Source of the DNA: CAYPLH01 sp964411505
GTDB taxonomy: Bacteria > Bacillota > Clostridia > CAYPLH01 > DUMO01
NCBI GenBank assembly: GCA_964411505.1
Contig: CAYPLH010000002.1
Span: forward strand, 62,001 to 126,000
DNA length: 64,000 bases
Reading direction: 5' to 3'
Numbering within the stretch: the first letter of the stretch is position 1; each line of letters opens with the position of its first letter. Below are positions 48,170-57,907 of the stretch, piece after piece. The position numbers and the translations under genes were made by a program. The notes beneath the pieces are model-generated. The model searched no databases and was not told where the DNA came from. It worked only from the letters and a program-made list of their open reading frames with translations.

Positions 48170-51100
48170 TCAGTCTCCTTCTGTTCGTTTATACATGATT
48201 ATGTGTGATATATCTCCTGTGCCAAAGCTGTCATCCCATACCATATCCCGGTATCCTAGTTTAATTTTGCCGTCCATAGGAAAAATATTGGTAATAACAT
48301 ACTCTTTGCAATCTGTGAGCTTAAAGTAACTCTCGGGGGAGCCCCCTCCGCTGCATCCAAATATCCTTATATTTTCGCAGCCTTCAGCCTTTATGATAGC
48401 TTCGCCGCTGCCCTCAAATTTAACCCCGAATACGTCTATATTCTTTGCGTTTGTAAAGACCGATCCAAAACGTCCAACTGCTTCAATATCCCCCATTTGC
48501 GGTTGGTAATGATATATTTTAAGCGGTTCGGTTGTTCCATCAATAAGGCACTGATAATATTCCTCGGTCATTCTCGTTGCATCGGCCACCGAAAGCACAT
48601 ATGCTCTGCCTCCTCCGCCACCAGTAAACACTATCGGGGGCTTTGTTGTTTTAACCTCCGGACCTTCTAGCTTTACCCTTCTTGGAAAGACATTCCGGAT
48701 TATTGAATTACGCCCTGCTCGCCATAGCAGTCCGTAGCTTGTCGAGTATGGCGAATTGATCCCCGCAGAGGCGTTTGTTTTTATATGAAGCTGCATAAAA
48801 GCCAATATAACAGCTGCATCCTTATCATCTACTGTTTTAATAAGCGGCTTGGGATTGTCTCCATCTAAAAAATCCCCGTCAGGATAATTTTTAGGATCCA
48901 CAAGGGGCTCAATTATAACCGAAAGATGAGATGCTCCTACAACACAAGAATTTGCCCTTAGTTCCAATGTTTTTGAGATTTTATAAACACCCTTGGGAAT
49001 AAAAAGTGGAGCTCCTCTTCTGCTCGCCTCATCTATTGCTTTCTGCAGTTCCGGATAACAATCCTTCACTTTTTCGTCCATTTCCTCTCGGTCACCAACA
49101 AAATCTTTTGCGTTTAAAATATTTTTATCTCCCCAATAAGGGAATATTCCGCTCCAGGTATGTCTGCTCTGCAAATCCCGAGGAATATCTGAATCCCTAA
49201 TTTCATTACTCCCCATATCCTTATACAACCCATCAACCTGCGTACCATCTATATAAATAGAATCTCGCCGAACTTTTGTTCCGCAAGCCGCCTGTGATTC
49301 GGGGTAAACAACATAAGCTGCGCCTGCAAATTCTTTCACATGGCTCCAACCGGTTTTATTCCCCAAAAGCGTATAGCCCGGGCCTGCATCCTTTATATCC
49401 ACAATAACCTCTGCATTCTTGACATAAACGTTGTTCATGTATACCGATCTGTTACCATATATCGCAGGCTTATCCCCACCGGCATATGTTTCAATCATTG
49501 AATCAACAAGACAAACAGAAGCCTTGGTCGTAGAACCCTCCTCTGCTCCTGCTATTTGCACAGCAGATGCCCCTTTCTCTGGTACTAAGACGGCACCGGG
49601 CATAATCAAAGGACCTGCCGAATCATTATATATGCAAGCGCAGGTTTGTCCCTTCAGCGTGGCATTTGACAGTGAGCAGGTGGGTTGTGATTTTGTAATA
49701 TATACTCCATATTTTCCGCCTGTTACAGTTATGTCATGCATACCGCCCCCGGAACCCAGACCGTCTTTTATACCTGCAAAGGCGCCTTTTGCATTAACAC
49801 GGACACACTGCAAGGCCGAAAGCTCACATGCCGCAAAGTCTATACCAATAGCTCCCGGGTTTTGGTTTAGATCTATGTCTATGTCAATTATTTGTGAGCT
49901 CCAGTTGATGTTGCTCTTGCTGTAAATATTAGGGTACATCCCAACAATCGCCCAAAAGTAAAGCAGCGCTTCGGGATTTTTAGGATCCATAAACCCTTCG
50001 GCATTTTCCAAAAGCTTAATTACCGCACGGCTATCAGGATTAGCAGGTCCCTTTAAAATACAGCCAAAGCTTTTTCTTGACATTATTTTTTTTGCTATTT
50101 TTTTATTGGTATAGTCAGGACTTCGACCCTCCAATTGACTTGACACAAGATATGTACCCGCAGGAAGGTACGTAACGCACTGTGTATCCCTGCTCTCATT
50201 TATAGCCCTCTGCAGAGCCAAAGTTGCATCTTTTTTGCCCGTATTGTCTGCACAATAGGGAGGCTTGGTAACGTCAATTATGCCAGAAGCAATAAGCCTT
50301 CTGGCAAAATAGCGCTCTATGATACCTTTTGCGTTTTTTTCAACCTCTTCCTCGTTTTTGTTAAGCCCTTCCCTGTATTTTACAAAAAGCATAGGTGTCC
50401 CAGTTTCATTTGAGTCACCTCTTAAAAATACCGGTGCTCTTGAATTCGTCTTTATAATAAACGAATACCTACCTGTACCAGTAATACAGTTTTTTAAATC
50501 AAATTCCATCCAGCCCTTTTCGCTAGGAATATAAAGCTTGGCAATTGGTCTTTCAGGCAGTGCCATGGGCATACTTTCCAATGTTATACTTGTGCCTTCC
50601 CAATTATTTCCTGCACTATAAATAAAAATCCTGCTTCCTTGCTCTCCTCCACCGTCATAATACAGATTAAGCTTTGTTTCAAGAACGTCGCAGTTCATGT
50701 TTTTAACATCAAATCCAACACACACAACACTTTCTGGTTCAAAGGCAGCAAGGCGCATTTCATCGGTTACAGCATGAGAAATATTTGATGAAACGCATAC
50801 ACACTCAGATGATTTCAACAGGACATCTGCAATTGGGCTGATTTGGGGAAGTTCCTTTTCAGGGGGTAACTCACCCGTTCCGCATATAATCTCTAAATAT
50901 GGAACATATCGGGCATCATACCTAGTCGAAGGAACACTGATACGCACCTCTTCCTGCATTCCCAGCCTAAAGGAGTATATGCCATCCCCTTTTACATATT
51001 CGGTAACATCAGCCTCCATCCAATCGTTGACAATAGGCATCCTGCGAAACTCCCCGAACCAGTTTTCTAAAGCAGGACAATTGTCCCAGGTTATTATATT

Positions 51101-51427
51101 CTCATCCCATTCCGCTGAAACACCCCTTACCGTTACAGGCTTTGAGGGCGTATTCTTTATCAGTGCTTCAACATATACCTTAAGCTTTGCTCTTAGTACC
51201 CTGCTCCTTACACCCTTTACCTCAAACTTAAGCATGCCCTCACGTATTCTGTCAGGTCCTTTATAAAGAAGTATGTTCTGTTTATCAGAAAAATTTAAGT
51301 CTGAGCTTTTCATATTTGTAATTTCAGTTGCCGCAGAAGCCTTGAATGTCAATGTTTCAATATCATTGTTTATCAATATGCCTTCATCATGTTTCTGTGG
51401 TGAAGGGCTAGAATCAAAAGTACTCAA
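48170..51427 (-). CDS. DNRLRE/pectate-lyase-fold protein without signal peptide
   Basis: 1085 residues, start at a TTG with AAGGGGAG 10 bases upstream. Two DNRLRE domains (about 20-180 and 205-355), then two beta-helix halves of the pectate_lyase_3 type (from DVTKPPYCADNTGKKDATLA near 385, and again near 770). It has no signal peptide and no SLH domains, unlike its larger paralogue at 14361. Stops in all frames directly upstream rule out an N-terminal extension. A hairpin repeat begins 40 bases before the start, so the original leader may have been removed. The protein may therefore be cytosolic or non-functional for secretion. Confidence 0.8.
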   Translation of the reverse strand: MSTFDSSPSPQKHDEGILINNDIETLTFKASAATEITNMKSSDLNFSDKQNILLYKGPDRIREGMLKFEVKGVRSRVLRAKLKVYVEALIKNTPSKPVTVRGVSAEWDENIITWDNCPALENWFGEFRRMPIVNDWMEADVTEYVKGDGIYSFRLGMQEEVRISVPSTRYDARYVPYLEIICGTGELPPEKELPQISPIADVLLKSSECVCVSSNISHAVTDEMRLAAFEPESVVCVGFDVKNMNCDVLETKLNLYYDGGGEQGSRIFIYSAGNNWEGTSITLESMPMALPERPIAKLYIPSEKGWMEFDLKNCITGTGRYSFIIKTNSRAPVFLRGDSNETGTPMLFVKYREGLNKNEEEVEKNAKGIIERYFARRLIASGIIDVTKPPYCADNTGKKDATLALQRAINESRDTQCVTYLPAGTYLVSSQLEGRSPDYTNKKIAKKIMSRKSFGCILKGPANPDSRAVIKLLENAEGFMDPKNPEALLYFWAIVGMYPNIYSKSNINWSSQIIDIDIDLNQNPGAIGIDFAACELSALQCVRVNAKGAFAGIKDGLGSGGGMHDITVTGGKYGVYITKSQPTCSLSNATLKGQTCACIYNDSAGPLIMPGAVLVPEKGASAVQIAGAEEGSTTKASVCLVDSMIETYAGGDKPAIYGNRSVYMNNVYVKNAEVIVDIKDAGPGYTLLGNKTGWSHVKEFAGAAYVVYPESQAACGTKVRRDSIYIDGTQVDGLYKDMGSNEIRDSDIPRDLQSRHTWSGIFPYWGDKNILNAKDFVGDREEMDEKVKDCYPELQKAIDEASRRGAPLFIPKGVYKISKTLELRANSCVVGASHLSVIIEPLVDPKNYPDGDFLDGDNPKPLIKTVDDKDAAVILAFMQLHIKTNASAGINSPYSTSYGLLWRAGRNSIIRNVFPRRVKLEGPEVKTTKPPIVFTGGGGGRAYVLSVADATRMTEEYYQCLIDGTTEPLKIYHYQPQMGDIEAVGRFGSVFTNAKNIDVFGVKFEGSGEAIIKAEGCENIRIFGCSGGGSPESYFKLTDCKEYVITNIFPMDGKIKLGYRDMVWDDSFGTGDISHIIMYKRTEGD

Positions 51428-51468
51428 AATCTACCAACTCCCCTTTTCAAATCCTAGATTTAAAACCT

Positions 51469-51563
51469 CTATATGCAACGTAATAATTCTATAATATAAG
51501 GCATATGCTTTTGCTAACAAAAAGTCCTTGTTAAAATGACGTTTTCACAAATACATATGCCTT
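51469..51563. repeat. Two short hairpin repeats upstream of the lyase gene
   Basis: CTATATGCAACGTAATAATTC (51469) is the reverse complement of part of the repeat at 58891-58914. AAGGCATATG at 51498 and CATATGCCTT at 51554 form a second short inverted pair. They lie between the SBP and the signal-less lyase gene. Confidence 0.6.
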
Positions 51564-51573
51564 TTAAACTATT

Positions 51574-51679
51574 ACTACAGCGAAACATTTATTGTATTTT
51601 TTCAAGCAACACGTTGAAGCATTTGTAAATTTTCCAACTGCACATAAATACCGATGTTTAATACTTGTTTCGCTGTAGT
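51574..51679. repeat. Short hairpin element with 14-bp terminal repeats
   Basis: ACTACAGCGAAACA at 51574 and its exact complement TGTTTCGCTGTAGT at 51666 flank an AT-rich non-coding interior. The same ends recur near 2803, 32806 and 53426. Confidence 0.75.
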
Positions 51680-51723
51680 GCTTATGCCTATAGGGGGTAT
51701 ATTAATTTATCTCTTAACACATC

Positions 51724-53379
51724 TTATTTTGTTCCTTTATTATACCTCGCATACGCCTGCCTGTATGATTCCATAAGTGTCTCAAGCTCCATCTTTTCTA
51801 CAAGGCGTTTAACATATTCATCCCAACCTTCGTCAACCCCACCATTTAACAGCCAGTTTGCCACAGTCTGATTCACATAATTATTTATATCCACTCCTAT
51901 TGTAGCTGCAACATTTATTTCATCACTATCAAAAAGGGCATCCGGGTACGTGGTAAATGTTTTAGATCTGTATTCTCCGTACACAGCATCCAAATGATCC
52001 TTTTCTAGTTTCAAATCACCAGCTTGAACATTTTGTCTGTTATAGAAATCCATAAGTATGGTAAACGAAAAGTTTCTCGGATTGTCTGTTGAATACCACT
52101 GAGCTTCTTTTACCCCTTCAGGTAAATCAAGCATAACAAGCTTTCCGTCTTCTTTTTTCCAGTGCTTATTTTCTTGTCCATAATAGCTCTCCCAACTCAC
52201 CCATTCATCATGAAGATAGTCTGCCCACCTTATAGAAATTTCGGGGTTTTTGTTTGCTTTGGTTATGCAAAAGCCACCTTTTCTGATCATTCCACTGGTC
52301 TGTGGGTTAAGCAGGAAGGCTGCCTGATCACCCTTAGGACCAGTCAGTGGCATTACATAGTCAAAATCACTTAAGTCAATATTTCCAAAATGGGTCTTCA
52401 AGGACCATCCTTGAAACACACCAACAATTTGCTCGTTTCTCGCCGGTCTTCTTATCTTTGCATTGGCAATTTTTCTTGCTTGAGTAAGACTTTCTTCATC
52501 CGCCAAACCTTCGGCAAAGAGCTTATGAAAATATTTTATAGCTTCCTTATATTCCTCTTGGATTGCTGAGAAAATGACCTCTCCATCCTTAACAATTATA
52601 TGGTTGCCATTTTCCATGATCCCCCATGAACCCAGCAGCGTTCTGAAATCACCTTGATTATAACAAAAGGTAAAGGGAATTTCGTCATCCTTATTGTTTT
52701 CATTCAGGTCTTTTCCTTTAAACGCTTTAAGCACATTGTAAAATTCATCGGTTGTCTTTGGTATATCAAGACCAACCTTCCCAAGCCAGTACTTATTGAT
52801 CATCATTACCTGTCCACTGATATTTTTGTCCTCCATAATGTTAGGAATAGTATAGACATGACCGTCAGGGACAGTTATCGATTTCACATAATCAGGTCTT
52901 TGCTCAAATATTTCATTAATCCTAGGAGCATATTCTTTAATTAAATTGTCAAGAGGTACAATCAGCTCCTGCGTGCCATATTCGGTTATCTTGTCCGCCA
53001 TGGTGTTGAATAGCGCGCCACCCATCATAATATCAGGTAGGTCATTGGCGAAAAAGATTAGGCTTATTTTCTCCTTCCAGCCTTCCTCAGGGCTCATTTG
53101 CCAATCAATATGGACATTTGTTTTTTCCTCCGCCCTCTGCCAGAACCACATTGTTTCAAAGTCTGCCATATCATTTGACTTAGGTCCGCCAACAGTTAAT
53201 GTAACCTTTTCATTAACTATGGGAAGCCCTGTTAAATTTAAGTTTTCAATCACCTTTCCGCTTGTACCCGCTGTGTTTTTTGTTCCTCCTTCTCCTTCCG
53301 AAACAACACATCCTGTAAATGCCAGCATCAAAACCAGTATAATGATAAAAGCTTTTACCAAAAGTACACCCTTCTTCAT
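51724..53379 (-). CDS. Extracellular solute-binding lipoprotein (third module)
   Basis: 551 residues: signal peptide with lipobox FTGC, then a sugar-binding fold of the same broad LplA/YtcQ type but clearly different from the other two SBPs (ADFETMWFWQRAEEKT, NEMS-like motifs; ends DEYVKRLVEKMELETLME). Last gene of the third importer (53524, 54430). The different sequence suggests another oligosaccharide. It is preceded by a hairpin element (53426-53521). Confidence 0.9.
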   Translation of the reverse strand: MKKGVLLVKAFIIILVLMLAFTGCVVSEGEGGTKNTAGTSGKVIENLNLTGLPIVNEKVTLTVGGPKSNDMADFETMWFWQRAEEKTNVHIDWQMSPEEGWKEKISLIFFANDLPDIMMGGALFNTMADKITEYGTQELIVPLDNLIKEYAPRINEIFEQRPDYVKSITVPDGHVYTIPNIMEDKNISGQVMMINKYWLGKVGLDIPKTTDEFYNVLKAFKGKDLNENNKDDEIPFTFCYNQGDFRTLLGSWGIMENGNHIIVKDGEVIFSAIQEEYKEAIKYFHKLFAEGLADEESLTQARKIANAKIRRPARNEQIVGVFQGWSLKTHFGNIDLSDFDYVMPLTGPKGDQAAFLLNPQTSGMIRKGGFCITKANKNPEISIRWADYLHDEWVSWESYYGQENKHWKKEDGKLVMLDLPEGVKEAQWYSTDNPRNFSFTILMDFYNRQNVQAGDLKLEKDHLDAVYGEYRSKTFTTYPDALFDSDEINVAATIGVDINNYVNQTVANWLLNGGVDEGWDEYVKRLVEKMELETLMESYRQAYARYNKGTK

Positions 53380-53425
53380 AACAAATCCTCCTCTTTACTA
53401 GTTTTTATATTAATTTTTGACTAGT

Positions 53426-53521
53426 ACTACAGCTAAACATTTTATTTTACCTTTCAAAAATAACACACCAAACCGTTTGTATTATTTTAAAATAATGGCA
53501 TAATATTTGTTTTGCTGTAAT
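53426..53521. repeat. Intercistronic hairpin element, second copy
   Basis: ACTACAGCTAAACA at 53426 and TGTTTTGCTGTAAT at 53508 form imperfect inverted ends of the same family as 51574-51679. It fills the gap between permease stop and SBP start. Confidence 0.65.
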
Positions 53522-53523
53522 AA

Positions 53524-54417
53524 CTAACCTTTTAACGAACCCACCATAGTCCCTTTTACAAAATATTTTTGCAAAAAAGGATAGATTATAATCATCGGTA
53601 AAGTTGCCACGACAATTGTCGCATACTTCATAAGCTCAAGCAGTTTTTCGCTTTGAAGTCTGTCCGTCATATCATTACCATGCATATCCTCAGACAGGGC
53701 ATTGTTTATAAGTATTTCTCTTAGAAAAACCTGGAGAGGATATTGTTTTCTGTTATTCAAGTAAATCATAGCCTTAAAGAATTCGTTCCAGTGCCGCACG
53801 CCGTAAAACAAAATCATAACTGCCAGAACCGGTTTCGACAACGGTACAACTATTTGCAGGAAAAATCTAAAATGGTTGCATCCATCCATGGAAGCAGATT
53901 CAAAAAGCTCTTCAGGTATTGTGCTTTGAAAAAATGTCCTTGTTACAATTACATTGAACACACTCATAGCTCCTAAAATTACCAATACATACCACTTACC
54001 TGTAAGATGCAGAGATTTTACCACAAGATACGTGGGAATAAGGCCCCCTGAAAAATAAATGGTAAAGGCAAAATAGCGCATTATAATTTTACTGAAAGGA
54101 AAATTCTTTCTGGATAATGGGTACGCTGTTATAAAGGTCATAATAATATTTATTGAGGTTCCAACCACCGTATAAAATATTGTGTTCCTGTATCCTAACC
54201 ATATGGTACTGTCCCTTAGAACCCTTCTGTATGCTTCAAAGGTTATGCGGACAGGATACAGCATTGCCTCTCCATAGTAGAGCGCATCAGGATCTGAAAT
54301 CGAAGCAATAATAACAAAATATAAAGGGTAAAATGTAGTAATCAGCACTATAGTCAGTATGACATTTGATACTACATCTATTATAATATCTTCTTTTTGC
54401 CTTTTAATTTTTCTCAT
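53524..54417 (-). CDS. LplC/YtcP-type ABC sugar permease
   Basis: 297 residues, six helices, an EAA-type loop LFESASMDGCNHFRFFL and the family end KYFVKGTMVGSLKG. Partner of the 54430 permease, 12 bases downstream of it. More distant from the other two LplC-type permeases, in keeping with its SBP. Confidence 0.92.
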   Translation of the reverse strand: MRKIKRQKEDIIIDVVSNVILTIVLITTFYPLYFVIIASISDPDALYYGEAMLYPVRITFEAYRRVLRDSTIWLGYRNTIFYTVVGTSINIIMTFITAYPLSRKNFPFSKIIMRYFAFTIYFSGGLIPTYLVVKSLHLTGKWYVLVILGAMSVFNVIVTRTFFQSTIPEELFESASMDGCNHFRFFLQIVVPLSKPVLAVMILFYGVRHWNEFFKAMIYLNNRKQYPLQVFLREILINNALSEDMHGNDMTDRLQSEKLLELMKYATIVVATLPMIIIYPFLQKYFVKGTMVGSLKG

Positions 54418-54429
54418 GTTAATTTCTCC

Positions 54430-55398
54430 TTACCATAAGCTTACTTCGGAAACCGATCTTGCAACTTTGTTTGCAAGTACAACCAAAATATAATTTACTA
54501 CATTATTGAAAAACCCAATGGCGGTGGAGTAGCTGTACTGACTTCCAACCAACCCGACCTTGTAAACATAGGTTGATATTACCTCAGAGGCAGGTAGGTT
54601 AAGGTCATTTTGCAAAAGGAATGTCTTTTGAAAACCGACATCCATCATATTTCCCATCCTTAAGATCAGCATAATTACCATAGTAGGTACGATAGCCGGA
54701 ATGTCAATATACCAGATAACATGAAGCTTATTGCAGCCGTCGATATCTGCCGCATCATACAGCTCGGTATTTACGCTTGTAAGCGCCGCCAGATATATAA
54801 TGCTCCCCCAGCCTATTCCAACCCATACGCCTGAAATCACATATATTGTCCAAAACCATTCAGGCCTACCCATAAAGAATATTGAATCGACTCCAAAATA
54901 ACCTAGTATTATATTTACCAAGCCATTTCTCGAAGACAGAAACAGATGTATCATGCCACAGATTACAACAACTGATATAAAATGCGGCGCATAGCTTACC
55001 GTTTGTACAAGCTTTTTAAAAAATTTGTTCCTCACCTGGTTAAGCACAAGAGCAAGAAATATTGGCGCAGGAAATCCTACAATAAGCTGATACAAGCTTA
55101 TTCCCAGCGTGTTTCTTAAAATATTGATAAATTGATATGATTTAAAAAACCTCTTAAAGTGGTCGAATCCAACCCATGGACTACCCCAGATACCCTTGCT
55201 GATTTGAAAACTTTTAAACGCAATTTGCACTCCATACATTGGGAGAAAATCAAATATAAATAAATAAACAAGACCAGGTATCAAGAAAATATATAATTGA
55301 TAATTTCTCTTTATATCTTTTATTAACCACTTTTTTATTTTTATGATCGGATTTGTCCGGCTCACATCTGAGCTTAACATATTATTTGCCTCAGCCAT
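54430..55398 (-). CDS. LplB/YteP-type ABC sugar permease
   Basis: About 322 residues with the LplB start (YLFIFDFLPMYGVQIAF) and six helices; loop LYDAADIDGCNKLHVIW. I take the ATG at 55398 with GGGGG 7 bases upstream; the TTG one codon earlier is less likely. First gene of the third importer, right behind the third AraC-type regulator. Confidence 0.9.
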   Translation of the reverse strand: MAEANNMLSSDVSRTNPIIKIKKWLIKDIKRNYQLYIFLIPGLVYLFIFDFLPMYGVQIAFKSFQISKGIWGSPWVGFDHFKRFFKSYQFINILRNTLGISLYQLIVGFPAPIFLALVLNQVRNKFFKKLVQTVSYAPHFISVVVICGMIHLFLSSRNGLVNIILGYFGVDSIFFMGRPEWFWTIYVISGVWVGIGWGSIIYLAALTSVNTELYDAADIDGCNKLHVIWYIDIPAIVPTMVIMLILRMGNMMDVGFQKTFLLQNDLNLPASEVISTYVYKVGLVGSQYSYSTAIGFFNNVVNYILVVLANKVARSVSEVSLW

Positions 55399-55550
55399 CA
55401 AAATACCCCCAAAAAGATACGCATTATTAAAACTTTTAGTCTAAAAAACCAAAGGACTAAATTCCCCAACTGCAAAGCCATTATATCCACTAACCCAACA
55501 AAACGTAAATAGATAGTTTTTATAAAAAGTATCCTTTATTTATATATCCG

Positions 55551-57839
55551 CTATTTACTCAACTTGGATGCACAAGCTTTATGCAGTTTTCTATAGTCTG
55601 CGGGTGTCATCCCATTTTCACCCTTAAATTTTCTAATAAAACTGGATGCACTTGAATAGTTCATGAGACTGGCAATTTCATTTATAGTCAGGTTGGTTTC
55701 TGTCAGCAGTTGTTTTGTTCTTTCGAATTTGAGGCTGCTGATATAGTCTGATGCTGATTTACCTGTGGAACTCTTAAAATATGAGCTGAAGTTGGAGGTA
55801 TGCATACCAAAATAATCAGCCATATTTTGAACCGAAAAATCAGGCTTCATAAAGTTTTCTTTTATATATGGAATTATTTCATTTTTTATTTTCAAGTCTT
55901 CGTCACTGCTAACTCTATCAATATGCCTACTGATATCATAAAAAACCTTTTTTACTGTTTTTGAAAGCTCGCTTCGGCTTTCAAACTGTATTATGGAAAG
56001 GATGTCGGGGTATTCCGACTTTAAGTATTGAAAGCCCGATTCCATATCCTGCATTACCTCAATAAAATTAAAAATTACATCAAAGCATAAGAATCTTGCT
56101 GCAAGCTCTGACACACTATGGTCGTTTATCACAGAAATACATCGGGAGAAGAAGCTCCAAATACTGTCGGTATCACCTTTATAAATACTTTCTCTGTACC
56201 TTTCAAAATCCTTTTCACTAAAGTCTATGGATGATCCTTTTTCCTCCACTTGGTCGCTAAAACAGTAGATCCCGGAACTTTTCCCAGATTCCAAGGAGCC
56301 CGATGCAGTAATAGCAGCTTCAAAAAAGGATCTTGGCAAACCATTTGTTCCTGTGGATGAGTTACCGTAGGTAAATATTATCTCTGTTGAATTAAGTATT
56401 TGCATTAATTCTTGATACAAGCCTTTGATTAAGCCAATTAAATCATTGTTATCACTATCATCATACCCAAGCACAAGGATCAGCTTCCCTTTTAATAATC
56501 CCCAGATGCAGTACAGCTCTTCGCCGTTTTTTAATATTTCCTTTAGCCCAGTCGTAATTCCTTCTTTTTTTCCTTCATCCAAAAAATCAAAGCCTTCCTT
56601 TTTATCTATAAGCATCACACTAAAACATGGACTTGATAAAAACCTGTTCTTGTTTTTTTCTGTCTTTTTATAGACCTCAATCCCTTCGGTGTACCCTATA
56701 AGCGCTTCCTGAACGAGAAGCTCTCTTATGGAGCGCTTATTTTTAGAAATCTCCTTTTGGTAGTCGGTATTTTGCTCTTTCAGATTTTCTATGGCTTGTC
56801 GAATCATCTCATAGTAATTAACATAACTTTTATTTACATTAAGTCTACTTACAACATAGTCCATAATTTTCATAATCGGTTTGTAATTGGTATACATTCC
56901 CCAAACAATTGCTGCACCACCCGAGGTAAGCATAATAATAATACCAAAAATGAACCCAAGCTTAGCACCACTAACCTTTTCCATTGCTACATTAAGGGGT
57001 GTTATTGACATATACTTCCAACTCTCCATCCCGGAAAATGTCCAAGAAAGCATAAAGTCACGACCCTTTAGCTTGATCGCCCGGGAGCCTTCGTCATGGT
57101 ACAATGAATAGCTAAAATAATTTTTAAAATCTTCCTTATTTTCGACCGCAAAATTTGATATTATGATATTGTCTTCTTCATCCAATATCATATAACCCGT
57201 TGTATAATTTTGAACACTACTTTCAAAAATCCTGCTTATGGATTTTTCCGGTATCAAAAACATAATGGAAGCACTCTTTTGTGAACCGTTTACAGGTAAC
57301 GGAGAAATATATGTGACAAACTTCCTTTCTACGCCGGAATTTACCTCGATGGTTTCTAACGATCTAAAAAAGCTTGTCTTCGGGTTTTCGAGGCATTCCA
57401 TCATATCCTCCCTGTCCCAGGACAGGTACCTGTAAACCTTGCTCCCAAAAAGATCCATACGACATGAGCTGGAATTGGTGTATAGATATTCATCTCCCTT
57501 AAAATAGGCTATTACAGTTTCTGCAAAGTCATTTACCACAGTATATTTTTGCAGTTCATTTATTAATTCGAAGGCTTTATTTAAGTTCTGCCGGTATATG
57601 AAAGGTTTAAATTCAGCGCTCTTTTCCATCTGAAACGCAATATTATAAAGCCTCTTAAGCTCTGAGTCAATTACACTCTTAGATTTTAATAAATTATTAA
57701 AATTGTTGACAGTAACCTCGTTTTCTAATGCCTTAAGGAATCCGGAATATGAAATAAAGCCAAAAACAAGTACAGGCACCAAGAGTACAAGTACATATGA
57801 CAAAAGGTATTTTTTAAACAGCTTTTTATCACTCTTCAT
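55551..57839 (-). CDS. Membrane-bound AraC-family sensor-regulator (third)
   Basis: 762 residues: membrane helix near 10-30, an extracellular Cache-like sensor, second helix LGFIFGIIIMLTSGGAAIVW (about 292-312), a linker and a C-terminal AraC domain (FSVQNMADYFGMHTSNFSS, TINEIASLMNYSSASSFI). It lies 150 bases upstream of the third importer and 68 bases after the creatininase-family gene. The sensor domain differs from the other two regulators, matching the divergent SBP. The direct target is likely the importer operon. Confidence 0.9.
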   Translation of the reverse strand: MKSDKKLFKKYLLSYVLVLLVPVLVFGFISYSGFLKALENEVTVNNFNNLLKSKSVIDSELKRLYNIAFQMEKSAEFKPFIYRQNLNKAFELINELQKYTVVNDFAETVIAYFKGDEYLYTNSSSCRMDLFGSKVYRYLSWDREDMMECLENPKTSFFRSLETIEVNSGVERKFVTYISPLPVNGSQKSASIMFLIPEKSISRIFESSVQNYTTGYMILDEEDNIIISNFAVENKEDFKNYFSYSLYHDEGSRAIKLKGRDFMLSWTFSGMESWKYMSITPLNVAMEKVSGAKLGFIFGIIIMLTSGGAAIVWGMYTNYKPIMKIMDYVVSRLNVNKSYVNYYEMIRQAIENLKEQNTDYQKEISKNKRSIRELLVQEALIGYTEGIEVYKKTEKNKNRFLSSPCFSVMLIDKKEGFDFLDEGKKEGITTGLKEILKNGEELYCIWGLLKGKLILVLGYDDSDNNDLIGLIKGLYQELMQILNSTEIIFTYGNSSTGTNGLPRSFFEAAITASGSLESGKSSGIYCFSDQVEEKGSSIDFSEKDFERYRESIYKGDTDSIWSFFSRCISVINDHSVSELAARFLCFDVIFNFIEVMQDMESGFQYLKSEYPDILSIIQFESRSELSKTVKKVFYDISRHIDRVSSDEDLKIKNEIIPYIKENFMKPDFSVQNMADYFGMHTSNFSSYFKSSTGKSASDYISSLKFERTKQLLTETNLTINEIASLMNYSSASSFIRKFKGENGMTPADYRKLHKACASKLSK

Positions 57840-57907
57840 ATATTTGATATGAGTTCACCCTTTTCGAATTAAGTAATTTATACCTGTACTTTATACCATC
57901 CCCACTA

